From Solobacterium sp. (GTDB lineage Bacteria; Bacillota_I; Bacilli_A; Erysipelotrichales; Erysipelotrichaceae): a stretch of DNA of 9,035 nucleotides. The DNA lies in contig JAFYGX010000156.1 in NCBI GenBank assembly GCA_017543025.1, positions 1-9,035 on the forward strand, given 5' to 3'. Under the pieces are notes generated by a model. The model was given only the letters and a program-made list of their open reading frames with translations, did no database searches and was not told the origin of the DNA. A program made the translations under genes and the position numbers. This document shows positions 1 through 6,602 of this stretch, in pieces (within the stretch, counting starts at the first letter, position 1; every line of letters begins with the position of its first letter).

Positions 1-2269
1 GAGAGAAGATATTGACTCCCTTGGGCCAGGAACCGTTCAGAATCCGAATGATAAGACTGCTGTTATTCCCCTGAATCTGCATCATCAGAATATAGAAGAA
101 GAACAAGAGTGCACTGATGGAGATCAGGGAGCGCAGGATTCGTATGATTTTCTGTTCCGGTGTTTTCCGCAGCCATCCGGTTCCGAACAGGGAAAGGCGT
201 GAAGTGATTGTTTTTGCCTGTTTGATTCCGTCCGCGGTTTCCACTTCGGCATAATCGAGATTTGTATCCGCAAGCAAAAACTCATGAATTTCTTTTGAAG
301 CATAGATGACCGGTCTTCCGGAGCGTTTCTTACGAAGCACAAATATCATCACTGCCATTTCCAGAAGAAACAGGACAACGCAGATAACCGTGAACGGAAT
401 CCGGTTGAGATAAATGAGATTTCGCAGCGTACATACGAATACCAGCATGTCCTCCAGTTTACCGGCTGTCATGTAGTAAACCTTGTTGTCAATGCTCTGC
501 TTTCCGAAGAAGTCGGAATTCAGCGCTTCTTCTTTGAAACCGACATCAAGCGCATCCTTTCCGTCATACGTACTGTTCGGAGAAACGAGAATCTTATTTG
601 TTTCCGGATCAATGACATAGAACTGGGTGTAACCTTCCTGACGGCTGTTCTGAAGCATGCCGTTAAGAGAAACAGATTCAACGGAGCGTTTCAGAGCGTC
701 CGTCGAATACCGGATATCAAGAAATCCAAGAACGGAGTTTCTGTCATCAAGAATCGGGACTGCGACGGAACAGACGGAAGAATCATCGGTTGTTCCCGCA
801 ACATCCTTCACCTGAACATAATCGGCACCGTTTTTGAGATCATTGTAAATATAGGTGGAATCAGAGGAAGTTGTGCTGAACGACTGATCCAGATACCGGC
901 CGCTGGAAAGATATTCACTGCCTGCAGGGTCATATACGATCATCCCTTTCAGATCGAAAATCTCACTAAGGAAAGACAGTTCATCCTGGGTAATGATCTT
1001 CGGTTCCTTTCCGAAAAACTCAGAAATCAGCTGTGCACAACCGACATGGTTTTCCGTAAACTCCTCCTCCAGCTGCTTCATGCGCTTCTGATTGGAATCA
1101 TAATCATTCTTAATGGATTCAAGTTCCTCACGGTCATCCAGGACATAGATCGAGAGGGAGAAAAGAGTCTGTGCGGAGTATGCGACAAGGGCAATCAGAA
1201 CCGTTCCGATGATTACCATGATGCGGGATTTGCTTTGAACGGCTTTCGGGGAGTAGGAATCATTTTCACCATGGTATCTGTTGTATTGACGAATGTAATA
1301 GATGAAGCAGGTCAAAACGGTGATCCCGATCAGGAATGCCATTAACAGGGCAAAGAAAATGTAGAACTGCGACGAGACTTCCCCGCTGAACCGGGCACTG
1401 TAAATGATGTATTTCTCGATTTCCTCGTTGTAAATAAAGACACCGATGTATTTTTCTCCATTATAGGTAATATTCGCAAGCATATGCGCAATCCCCAGAA
1501 TGGACTCCGTACTGATGGTAATCTGATACAGTCCCTCCGTATCTTCCAGATCATTAAGCCCGCTGTGAGGCTTCATCTCATGACTTCCCCGAGCGTCAGT
1601 CAGGATGTTCATGGAACGGTCCATCATAACCGCAAAGCTGTTCAGAACAGTTCCGTCGCCGGTTTCCGCGTATTCATCCGCAGATGACAGTACATGCCGG
1701 TAATTCTGAGATGCCGTGGACAGATCTTCATAGTTATCATTGGAAAATACGATCCCAAGGACGCTGCCGCTGCTCAGCGGTTTATAAAACAGGGTATGAT
1801 CCTCGGTTTTCGCAAAGGAAGCGGACTGATCGGACATTGCCTTGATTAATGCGTTCTTCTGTTCAGGTTCCGGAACAAGAAGACTGCCGCAATACAGATG
1901 ACCGTCCTTGTCCAGAATGACATATCCCGGCCCGCCGAACTTTTCCTCGCAATAGGAAATCAGGGTCTCATCATCCACTCCGGTGACTTCCTGGTAATGG
2001 TTCAGAAATGTCAGTCTCCGATTCTGCAGGTCTGTAAATTCACTGCTGTAAATCATGCCGTCAAGCATGACATTCTGTATGTTATTGCTCAGCCATTGTC
2101 CCTTTGTAGAAAGAAGAGAGATTACCTTATACGTAAACATCCAACCAAGGACAATGACAAGAACCAGTGCCGTGACAAGCACATTAAAAACCATCGGTGC
2201 GACTAATTTCTTCATCGAAAGAAAATATGGTTCATTCACTGCACGGGCTTTCTTTTTTATGATTGCCAT
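1..2269 (-). CDS. Large membrane sensor protein with two extracytoplasmic sensor domains (C-terminus beyond window)
   Basis: An uninterrupted minus-strand frame runs from an ATG at 2269 to the window edge (756 codons, no stop), so the 3' end is missing. AGGAAAAGG lies just upstream of the ATG, and an in-frame TGA lies further upstream. Hydrophobic segments fall near residues 23-48, 303-326, 348-372, 622-645 and 711-731. They enclose two large extracytoplasmic regions (about 49-302 and 373-621). The second region resembles a Cache-type sensor: 'GMIVYDPAGSEYL' near 442 and 'FYVIDPETNKILVSP' near 550 look like the strand-turn patterns of its two lobes. The first holds a similar 'GYVILDKDGHLYCG' near 115. 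A charged, coiled-coil-prone stretch sits near 378-405. The cytoplasmic linker at 646-710 carries no recognisable kinase, GGDEF or HAMP domain. The fifth helix means at least one more membrane pass lies beyond the window. The ligand and the output are unknown; a phosphatase, cyclase, kinase or channel-like output is possible. The sensor assignment is fairly secure and the function is not. Confidence 0.82.
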   Translation of the reverse strand, partial: MAIIKKKARAVNEPYFLSMKKLVAPMVFNVLVTALVLVIVLGWMFTYKVISLLSTKGQWLSNNIQNVMLDGMIYSSEFTDLQNRRLTFLNHYQEVTGVDDETLISYCEEKFGGPGYVILDKDGHLYCGSLLVPEPEQKNALIKAMSDQSASFAKTEDHTLFYKPLSSGSVLGIVFSNDNYEDLSTASQNYRHVLSSADEYAETGDGTVLNSFAVMMDRSMNILTDARGSHEMKPHSGLNDLEDTEGLYQITISTESILGIAHMLANITYNGEKYIGVFIYNEEIEKYIIYSARFSGEVSSQFYIFFALLMAFLIGITVLTCFIYYIRQYNRYHGENDSYSPKAVQSKSRIMVIIGTVLIALVAYSAQTLFSLSIYVLDDREELESIKNDYDSNQKRMKQLEEEFTENHVGCAQLISEFFGKEPKIITQDELSFLSEIFDLKGMIVYDPAGSEYLSSGRYLDQSFSTTSSDSTYIYNDLKNGADYVQVKDVAGTTDDSSVCSVAVPILDDRNSVLGFLDIRYSTDALKRSVESVSLNGMLQNSRQEGYTQFYVIDPETNKILVSPNSTYDGKDALDVGFKEEALNSDFFGKQSIDNKVYYMTAGKLEDMLVFVCTLRNLIYLNRIPFTVICVVLFLLEMAVMIFVLRKKRSGRPVIYASKEIHEFLLADTNLDYAEVETADGIKQAKTITSRLSLFGTGWLRKTPEQKIIRILRSLISISALLFFFYILMMQIQGNNSSLIIRILNGSWPKGVNIFS

Positions 2270-2298
2270 GACCTTTTCCTCATTGATCACAATCGCCT

Positions 2299-2311
2299 CG
2301 GTGCTGCACCG
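2299..2311. repeat. 13-nt palindrome upstream of the sensor gene
   Basis: CGGTGC-T-GCACCG is a perfect inverted repeat with a one-base centre, ending 30 bases upstream of the sensor ATG at 2269. The loop is too short for a good RNA hairpin, so an operator-like DNA site is the more natural reading. It could also be chance. Confidence 0.3.
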
Positions 2312-2613
2312 GAAGCGTCAGACGATCCGCTTTGCGTTCTGATTCCGCTCCGCTGTACTCTGAGGTCCTCTCAAAGAAGGCTGACCCAAAGCGAAGCGGA
2401 CTGAATGGACTGCAGCGTGACCCGGCTGCGCTGTGTAATATGAGACAGCACACAGGCGTGCGCAAACTTCCTTTACAGGGTGAAGCGTATCTTGTATTTC
2501 CGGCTGAAGACAAATGAATGGATGAAAAACCGGATACGGAAAATCCCTACATCCCTTTCCGAGGCTCCGTCTGCCGAATCATTCCGGCGCGAAAACGGTT
2601 TGTGATCGCTCGG

Positions 2614-2681
2614 AAAAAAGAGGCCGCACCGTTGTCGGAACCCCTCGTTTCCGAAGAAACAGCGCACTTACGGCCTCTTTT
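2614..2681 (-). terminator. Nested-hairpin terminator, minus strand
   Basis: An 11-bp perfect stem pairs 2616-2626 (AAAAGAGGCCG) with 2671-2681 (CGGCCTCTTTT). Read on the minus strand, the closing arm runs into six consecutive T residues (2619-2614), as in an intrinsic terminator. The 44-nt loop contains two alternative inner hairpins that exclude each other. One is GTTTC-TTCG-GAAAC on the minus strand (2660-2647), with a UUCG tetraloop. The other pairs 2649-2654 with 2635-2640 around an 8-nt loop. The position, about 140 bases past the stop of the peptide gene, fits termination of that transcript before the sensor gene. The large loop is unusual for a plain terminator. Confidence 0.6.
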
Positions 2682-2817
2682 GCGCCGACGATTCATCCAT
2701 TGCCGGGCACCCCGGTCCGATCCGCCGCCGTTCAAAAAGCAGCGGACTTCTGTATATGAGGATTGCTGTATTCAACGGCCGGGCCGGCGAAGACGGGATT
2801 CATTCTGACATGGTTGA

Positions 2818-3054
2818 TTAAAGCCACTGGACAAAAGTCCAGCCGCTGCTGAGGTACGGGGCAAGCGCTTCCCTGCAATGTTTCTCACAGCGTAAGCCGA
2901 GCGTCACATATTTCAGTGTTTCAATATTGCGAACAACAAATCCGCACCCCCAATAAGGTTCACCGCAAAGTTCACACACATAGATCTTTTTAGCGTTTCC
3001 GCCTGTGATCTCTTTCAGTTCGGCATTCGAAAGACTGTTGTTATTGTTTTCCAT
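2818..3054 (-). CDS. Bacteriocin/RiPP-type precursor peptide with double-glycine leader and Cys-rich core
   Basis: This is a 78-residue peptide whose first 19 residues contain LSNAELKEITGG. That matches the LSxxELxxIxGG leader consensus recognised by C39-peptidase ABC exporters of Gram-positive bacteriocins and pheromones. Cleavage after Gly19 would release a 59-residue core with five cysteines (27, 30, 37, 56, 60). They are arranged as CELCG, then a lone Cys, then CEKHC. The core also has several aromatic residues and a hydrophobic C-terminus ending in Trp-Leu. AAAAGGAGA sits about six bases upstream of the ATG, a strong ribosome site. The gene lies 229 bases downstream of a redox operon on the same strand and is followed by its own probable terminator. 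No peptidase, exporter, immunity or modification enzyme is in the window. The core could instead be a small zinc-binding knuckle (C27, C30, C56, H59 or C60), with the leader match accidental, although all the key leader positions agree. Target and maturation are unknown. Confidence 0.72.
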   Translation of the reverse strand: MENNNNSLSNAELKEITGGNAKKIYVCELCGEPYWGCGFVVRNIETLKYVTLGLRCEKHCREALAPYLSSGWTFVQWL

Positions 3055-3242
3055 GCGTTTCTCCTTTTCTCATTCTCGAACGATCAGACTGACATGTTGA
3101 TTTCTCTGCTTCTTCACCTGCCGGCGAAGGAAGCGTTTCATAATTCTGCGGCACAGCCAATCTTCGAATCACTTCCGGTACCGTACGGATGTCCTCCCCT
3201 GTCAGAGGAGACTCCGGTCAGATCCGTAAGACATATTCCCGC

Positions 3243-3261
3243 ATCCGTCGGTACAACGGAT
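3243..3261. repeat. Small inverted repeat downstream of the iron-sulfur gene
   Basis: ATCCGT (3243-3248) pairs with ACGGAT (3256-3261) around a 7-nt loop, about 22 bases beyond the stop codon of the iron-sulfur gene on the minus strand. It could help end the redox operon transcript. No T-run follows on the minus strand, so it is not a clear intrinsic terminator. Confidence 0.3.
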
Positions 3262-3283
3262 AAACCGGCTTTGATTCAGAGAC

Positions 3284-4753
3284 TCAGGGATGCGGAATCA
3301 AACCGAACGCAATCCCGAGGAAAATCAGCTGGGCAAGCAATACGATACATACCAGAATCACATTTATCGTCCAGCCTGCATTGGATTTGGCCTGGCCTTT
3401 GATCTGTGCCTCCAGGCTTCCCGCCAGCAGGATCAGAAGCGGCGAGAATGCCATGATAAAGAAGACCATCGTATACAGCGCATACGGCCCGAGGGCATCC
3501 GTGTTCAAAGCCGCCGCAATTCCCATCAGAACAATACCGATCACCAGCAAAAGCACCGCCTTGGATACCCGTTCTTTCAGCACAATGAGTTTTTCGGGTT
3601 TTTCCCGGTTTGCGATCGCATGGATTCCGGTAAAAAACAGAATCAGGCAGGAAGCGAGTTTGAACAGGCTGTAGAAAATGCCGGTCATCGGTGTGCCCAT
3701 TTCATAGAGCAGATTATACATAAACGCATTGACTACACCGATGATTCCCCCGACGAATCCGATGACGCTGAAGAGAATCAGGATCACACCGAAAACAACT
3801 GCTTTTGCGGGCTGCGGAACCAGCGCTGCCGCTGTTTCCTGTGTCATAGTCCCGGTGTCATCTATGAAGCAGCGGGATGCCACTCTGGAGCGGGCATTCC
3901 CCCAGGTGCTTGAAATCGCACCTTTCGGGCACGCGCTGATGCAAGAACCGCAGCGAATGCAGTCCATGCTGTTCGGGGTTTCGAATGTCCGGATGTCCAT
4001 GCCGCAGGCACGCTGACAGGCACCGCATTGAATGCACTTGTCGTGATCAATTTCAAGACGATAGGTCGAGATCGGATTGAATACTCCGTAGATTGCACCG
4101 AGCGGGCAGAGATATTTGCAGAAAGGACGGTAATAGAAGACAGATCCGATCAGCACTGCCGCAAGAATCGCAAACTTCCACCAGAAACGGATGCCGATCG
4201 CAGCGCGGAATCCCTCGTTGAGAATCGTAAGCGGAATGCCGCCAAGCAGAAGGCCGCTCGGGCAGATGAATTCGCAGAAGGTCGGTTTTCCGGTTCCCGT
4301 CGCATCGACAACGCAGGAGGGAAGAAGAATAACAAATACAATCAGAAGTACAAAGCGGACATACCGCAGGTATTTATGGCCCGGGAGATTCTTCTTTTTG
4401 AATTTTGTCCTGATCCGATAGAACAGATCCTGCACGAATCCGAACGGACACATCCAGCCGCAGACCAGCCGTCCGAACAATACACCGAATGCCGTCAGTA
4501 ATCCGAATACATACAGTGAGATTTTGTAATTCCGGCTGTCCAGCACTGCCTGAAGCGAACCGATCGGACAGGCACCGAACGCGCCGGGACAGGAATAGCA
4601 GTTCAGCCCGGGAACGCAAAGACGCTTTGTTGCGCCGTCAAAGATTTTCCCGGATGTATATCCGCGAAGATATCCATTTGTGACCGCAAACCAGGCGGCC
4701 TGAAACCAGGCTCTGGTACGGCTTTGTTTTTTCTGTTTTTCCATCGGTGTCAT
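3284..4753 (-). CDS. Polytopic membrane iron-sulfur protein, NapH/CcoG-like (4Fe-4S binding)
   Basis: This 489-residue membrane protein probably passes electrons between the cytoplasm and an extracytoplasmic acceptor. Counting from the ATG at 4753, it has an N-terminal Cys cluster (46, 52, 55, 62) and then three CxxxCP motifs of the NapH/FixG/RdxA kind: CGWMCP (98/102), CEFICP (160/164) and CKYLCP (212/216). Two classic CxxCxxCxxxC ferredoxin motifs follow (240-250 and 265-275), giving two 4Fe-4S clusters. About eight hydrophobic helices are visible, three before the ferredoxin motifs and a long C-terminal block (about 319-484) after them. That block is absent from small NapH proteins. A TTG nine bases upstream is in frame. 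The ATG is preferred because it lies one base after the TGA of the preceding mini-gene, which implies translational coupling, and because AGGA is spaced about ten bases before it. It is the last gene of the TlpA-CxxC operon. The electron-transfer role is inferred from the family; donor and acceptor are unknown. Confidence 0.9.
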   Translation of the reverse strand: MTPMEKQKKQSRTRAWFQAAWFAVTNGYLRGYTSGKIFDGATKRLCVPGLNCYSCPGAFGACPIGSLQAVLDSRNYKISLYVFGLLTAFGVLFGRLVCGWMCPFGFVQDLFYRIRTKFKKKNLPGHKYLRYVRFVLLIVFVILLPSCVVDATGTGKPTFCEFICPSGLLLGGIPLTILNEGFRAAIGIRFWWKFAILAAVLIGSVFYYRPFCKYLCPLGAIYGVFNPISTYRLEIDHDKCIQCGACQRACGMDIRTFETPNSMDCIRCGSCISACPKGAISSTWGNARSRVASRCFIDDTGTMTQETAAALVPQPAKAVVFGVILILFSVIGFVGGIIGVVNAFMYNLLYEMGTPMTGIFYSLFKLASCLILFFTGIHAIANREKPEKLIVLKERVSKAVLLLVIGIVLMGIAAALNTDALGPYALYTMVFFIMAFSPLLILLAGSLEAQIKGQAKSNAGWTINVILVCIVLLAQLIFLGIAFGLIPHP

Positions 4754-4754
4754 A

Positions 4755-4898
4755 TCAGCCAATTCCTATACATTCCATGCATACTTTCGCCGCCTTGTTA
4801 AAAACAGTATCCGGTTCACCCGCAATAACACCTGCCGCAATCAGCACTGCGGAAAGCACAAGCACCGCAATCGCAATCATAGTTCGTTTGTTTTTCAT
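4755..4898 (-). CDS. CD1871A-family-like CxxC mini-membrane protein
   Basis: This 47-residue protein is easily missed by gene callers. It begins with a basic N-terminus (MKNKRT), followed by one hydrophobic helix (residues 7-26), a short polar segment, and the C-terminal motif CMECIGIG with Cys40 and Cys43. This design, a single helix plus a near-terminal C-x-E-C-I-G-I-G, is what I recall for the CD1871A family of CXXC mini-proteins of Clostridia and relatives; I could not check it against a database. AGAGG precedes the ATG by about eight bases. The gene starts 12 bases after the thioredoxin gene stops, and its TGA ends one base before the ATG of the iron-sulfur gene, so the three are almost certainly co-translated. 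The CxxC may shuttle electrons between the iron-sulfur protein and the thioredoxin, or anchor a metal or cluster. That role is inference. Confidence 0.85.
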   Translation of the reverse strand: MKNKRTMIAIAVLVLSAVLIAAGVIAGEPDTVFNKAAKVCMECIGIG

Positions 4899-4910
4899 TC
4901 GTTATTCCTC

Positions 4911-5516
4911 TTAAGATACGCTGTCAAGATAGGTGCCGATCAGTTCAAGCCACTCTTCTGCACTCCTTGAGCCGGCCGTGGAACCGATGATCTTTCCGTT
5001 TGAATCCAGGAAGACCGTGGTAGGGAATCCCGACACAAACGAACGGATGAAGGTAAAGGCTGTTTCATCCGGAATCAGCTGCGGGAACGTGCAGCCCGCC
5101 TGTTCCAGAAGGTCTTTGGCTTCCGCAAGATAGTCTTCCTTTACGGTACCGTCCTTTTCGACCACATCTGCACACATGCCGATCAATTGAACCTCGTTTG
5201 GATCGAGATTCTGATATACGACCTGAAGATCCGGCATTTCGCTGAGACATGCCGAACAGGTGGTCTCCCAGATATTGATGACGGTCAGTTTTGAGTTTTT
5301 CAGCTGTTCCGAAGTATAGGTTCCTCCTTCAAAATCAGCCAGACGCATCGTTTCAAACAGGGTTGTGTCAGCCTGCTGTTCAAGATGCTTCTGCCTCATG
5401 CCGACCACGGCGCCGTACGTCAGCAAAATCATCACAAAGCTGAGTGTGAGTGACGCCAGAATCAGTTTTCCGGTCGACAGAAACATGCGTTTGTCTTTCT
5501 TGTCTTTTTTCTCCAT
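4911..5516 (-). CDS. Membrane-anchored TlpA/ResA-like thioredoxin-fold protein
   Basis: This 201-residue thiol-disulfide oxidoreductase is anchored by one N-terminal helix (about residues 13-40, after a lysine-rich cytoplasmic start), placing the catalytic domain outside the membrane. The thioredoxin fold is clear. VINIWETTCSAC carries the active-site pair Cys87/Cys90, and GFPTTVFLD carries the cis-proline (Pro165) before the conserved strand. The phrase IGMCADV after the active-site helix and the ending GKIIGSTAG are typical of the TlpA/ResA/AhpC-TSA group. Two extra cysteines (115 and 142) are present. An upstream ATG at 5546 would add ten residues but has no ribosome site. The ATG at 5516 follows AAGGAAGGGG and is chosen. 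It is the first gene of the redox operon. The substrate is unknown; no cytochrome c maturation gene is in the window, so a role in cytochrome c biogenesis cannot be assumed. Confidence 0.92.
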   Translation of the reverse strand: MEKKDKKDKRMFLSTGKLILASLTLSFVMILLTYGAVVGMRQKHLEQQADTTLFETMRLADFEGGTYTSEQLKNSKLTVINIWETTCSACLSEMPDLQVVYQNLDPNEVQLIGMCADVVEKDGTVKEDYLAEAKDLLEQAGCTFPQLIPDETAFTFIRSFVSGFPTTVFLDSNGKIIGSTAGSRSAEEWLELIGTYLDSVS

Positions 5517-5678
5517 ATCCCCTTCCTTTATTCTTAAGGCAATCATGACCGTGAGGGGTTCGGCGGCAGAAATGCCGGCGTCTTTTGAGGTCGCTCAATG
5601 AACGCGGCATCGATGAGGAGTCTGGCTCCTTCTTTGCTGACCGGCCTTCCGTTTCTAATTACATGAGTACTATAATTT

Positions 5679-5692
5679 ACGGAGCGTTCCGT
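5679..5692. promoter_or_regulatory. Candidate operator inverted repeat beside overlapping divergent -10 boxes
   Basis: ACGGA-GCGT-TCCGT begins two bases after a perfect plus-strand TATAAT (5671-5676). A minus-strand TATAGT overlaps that box. The repeat would straddle the plus-strand start site or sit in the minus-strand spacer, a suitable place for control of both operons. No good -35 hexamer accompanies either -10 box, so an activator-dependent promoter or a chance match are both possible. Confidence 0.3.
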
Positions 5693-5749
5693 ATCCGTGA
5701 ATGCGTTTCCATCGAGCACCGTCCTGATGAAAAGAATTCGGCCGTCAGG

Positions 5750-5777
5750 TTCACGCATAGGGAACGTCAGGTATGAT
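5750..5777 (+). promoter_or_regulatory. Candidate promoter for the signalling operon
   Basis: TTCACG (5750-5755) and TATGAT (5772-5777) are separated by 16 bases and match the sigma-A consensus at four and five of six positions. The predicted start site is about 35-40 bases upstream of the first gene's ATG, with AGAAGGA and GGAGAG ribosome sites in between. Confidence 0.35.
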
Positions 5778-5820
5778 ATGGAAAAGTCAGTTATAGTAAA
5801 AACAGAAGGATCCGGAGAGT

Positions 5821-6582
5821 ATGATGAACTGCACGGGAAAATTTAATGCGGCCAGTTTCAATCGAATCCGTCTCGGACTGCAGCTGAATGTGTGCCTGAT
5901 GTTTCTCTGTCCCGCGGTGATCTCTTTCCTTCTTTCAGCCATCGTTCATGAGGTTGCCGCTTCGGGCATCAATCCGTCCTCCGTCACTGCGGAAGCGCTC
6001 CTCCAGAATCCGACGACTGCCGTTCGGGCATTGTATTCCATTCTGGCACTCCAGTACTGCGCGGCTGCGCTCTGTGCCCTGATTACGGTCAGCGGGATCA
6101 GCGAAATCGAAGATGAGTCAGACGATCTGCTTCGTTCCAGGCGCGTTTTTGTTGCGCTGATGTTTGCGGAAGCCATAGCCATGTTTACGCATATTACGGA
6201 TGTACTTGTTCCGGAAAACCTGCACTTCCCGCTGATCACTGCCGCTTTTCTGACGGCAACCGTCCTGGTGCTGCTGCTTCGCTGCATTGCACTTCGCAAA
6301 CTTCTGCTCGGTTATCGGGACATTCTCAGGCGCGTCGGAGATACGTCACTTTCACGCAGTGCGGAATTTCTTTCAAAGATGATCACAGTCTTCATCTGTC
6401 TTGTTCTGTTTCTGCTGTTCGCCGTGGTTGTTCCGGCAAGTCTGTATTCCGGTTCGGTACTGCTGCGGCGCATTACAACAGGAAGCCTGCTGCTTGCGAT
6501 TGCATGTTACGCTGTCATTCAGATCAGAATTGCACGCTTCTCGGACAGAACTGCCAGATTTATGGAGACGATTTCAGGGTAA
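5821..6582 (+). CDS. Six-helix membrane protein of unknown function
   Basis: This 253-residue protein has about six hydrophobic segments near residues 22-44, 68-92, 108-129, 135-155, 186-208 and 215-236. An acidic stretch (EIEDESDD, about 95-102) lies between helices two and three, and a basic stretch between four and five. I do not recognise a family, and no catalytic motif is visible. Two adjacent ATG codons are possible starts (5821 and 5824); GGAGAG at 5814-5819 is better spaced for the second. The gene ends 20 bases before a histidine kinase gene that has its own strong ribosome site, so the three plus-strand genes probably form one operon. It may be an accessory sensor for the kinase or its regulated transport or stress function. 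That suggestion rests only on position. Confidence 0.8.
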   Translation: MMNCTGKFNAASFNRIRLGLQLNVCLMFLCPAVISFLLSAIVHEVAASGINPSSVTAEALLQNPTTAVRALYSILALQYCAAALCALITVSGISEIEDESDDLLRSRRVFVALMFAEAIAMFTHITDVLVPENLHFPLITAAFLTATVLVLLLRCIALRKLLLGYRDILRRVGDTSLSRSAEFLSKMITVFICLVLFLLFAVVVPASLYSGSVLLRRITTGSLLLAIACYAVIQIRIARFSDRTARFMETISG

Positions 6583-6602
6583 GATCGGCAGGAGGATTCA
6601 CA

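Larger units (their letters stand above)
2270..2817. other. Non-coding interval between the sensor gene and the GG-leader peptide gene
   Basis: About 550 bases have no convincing gene. Short open frames exist on both strands, but their translations are rich in Arg, Pro and Ser, lack domain-like patterns, and run straight through strong hairpins. The interval holds the palindrome at 2299-2311, a nested hairpin at 2614-2681, and a 7-bp stem (TCCGCTT near 2328 with AAGCGGA near 2394). It presumably contains the promoter of the sensor gene, but I could not identify convincing -35 and -10 boxes. Confidence 0.6.
5517..5820. other. Divergent intergenic region between the redox and signalling operons
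   Basis: About 300 bases separate two operons transcribed away from each other. The region contains a perfect TATAAT on the plus strand (5671-5676) that overlaps a TATAGT on the minus strand (5674-5669), an ACGGA-GCGT-TCCGT inverted repeat just beside them (5679-5692), and an AGGAG-TCTGG-CTCCT hairpin near 5615-5630. Open frames of about 70 codons cross it on both strands but have no ribosome sites and no protein-like pattern. Confidence 0.6.

Noticed and set aside
2332..2808. Two abutting plus-strand open frames (to 2517, then from 2518) that look translationally coupled
   Set aside because: The translations are Arg/Pro/Ser-rich without domain-like pattern, the first has no ribosome site, and the second runs through the long hairpin at 2614-2681.
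2818..3054. Reading the Cys-rich peptide as a plain zinc-ribbon protein
   Set aside because: Not excluded, but ranked second, because the N-terminal 19 residues fit the double-glycine leader at all diagnostic positions, which a cytoplasmic zinc protein would not need.
3094..3402. Plus-strand open frame of 102 codons after the peptide gene
   Set aside because: It overlaps the 3' end of the well-supported iron-sulfur gene on the opposite strand and has no ribosome site or recognisable protein features.
3290..3913. Plus-strand open frame of 207 codons
   Set aside because: It lies entirely antisense to the iron-sulfur gene. Its Gln/Arg/Asp-rich, low-complexity translation is typical of a shadow of a membrane-protein gene.
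4754..4762. TTG at 4762 as start of the iron-sulfur gene
   Set aside because: It would overlap the 3' end of the CxxC mini-gene, and its only ribosome-like sequence is two bases away. The ATG at 4753 is better placed directly after the mini-gene stop.
5517..5546. Upstream ATG at 5546 for the thioredoxin gene
   Set aside because: It has no ribosome site, whereas AAGGAAGGGG is correctly placed before the ATG at 5516.
5543..5758. Minus-strand open frame of 71 codons in the divergent intergenic region
   Set aside because: It has no ribosome site, no recognisable pattern, and crosses the candidate promoter elements.
6504..6602. N-terminal extension of the histidine kinase by 33 codons
   Set aside because: It would overlap the preceding gene by about 80 bases. 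The AGGAGG site seven bases before the ATG at 6603 clearly marks the start.
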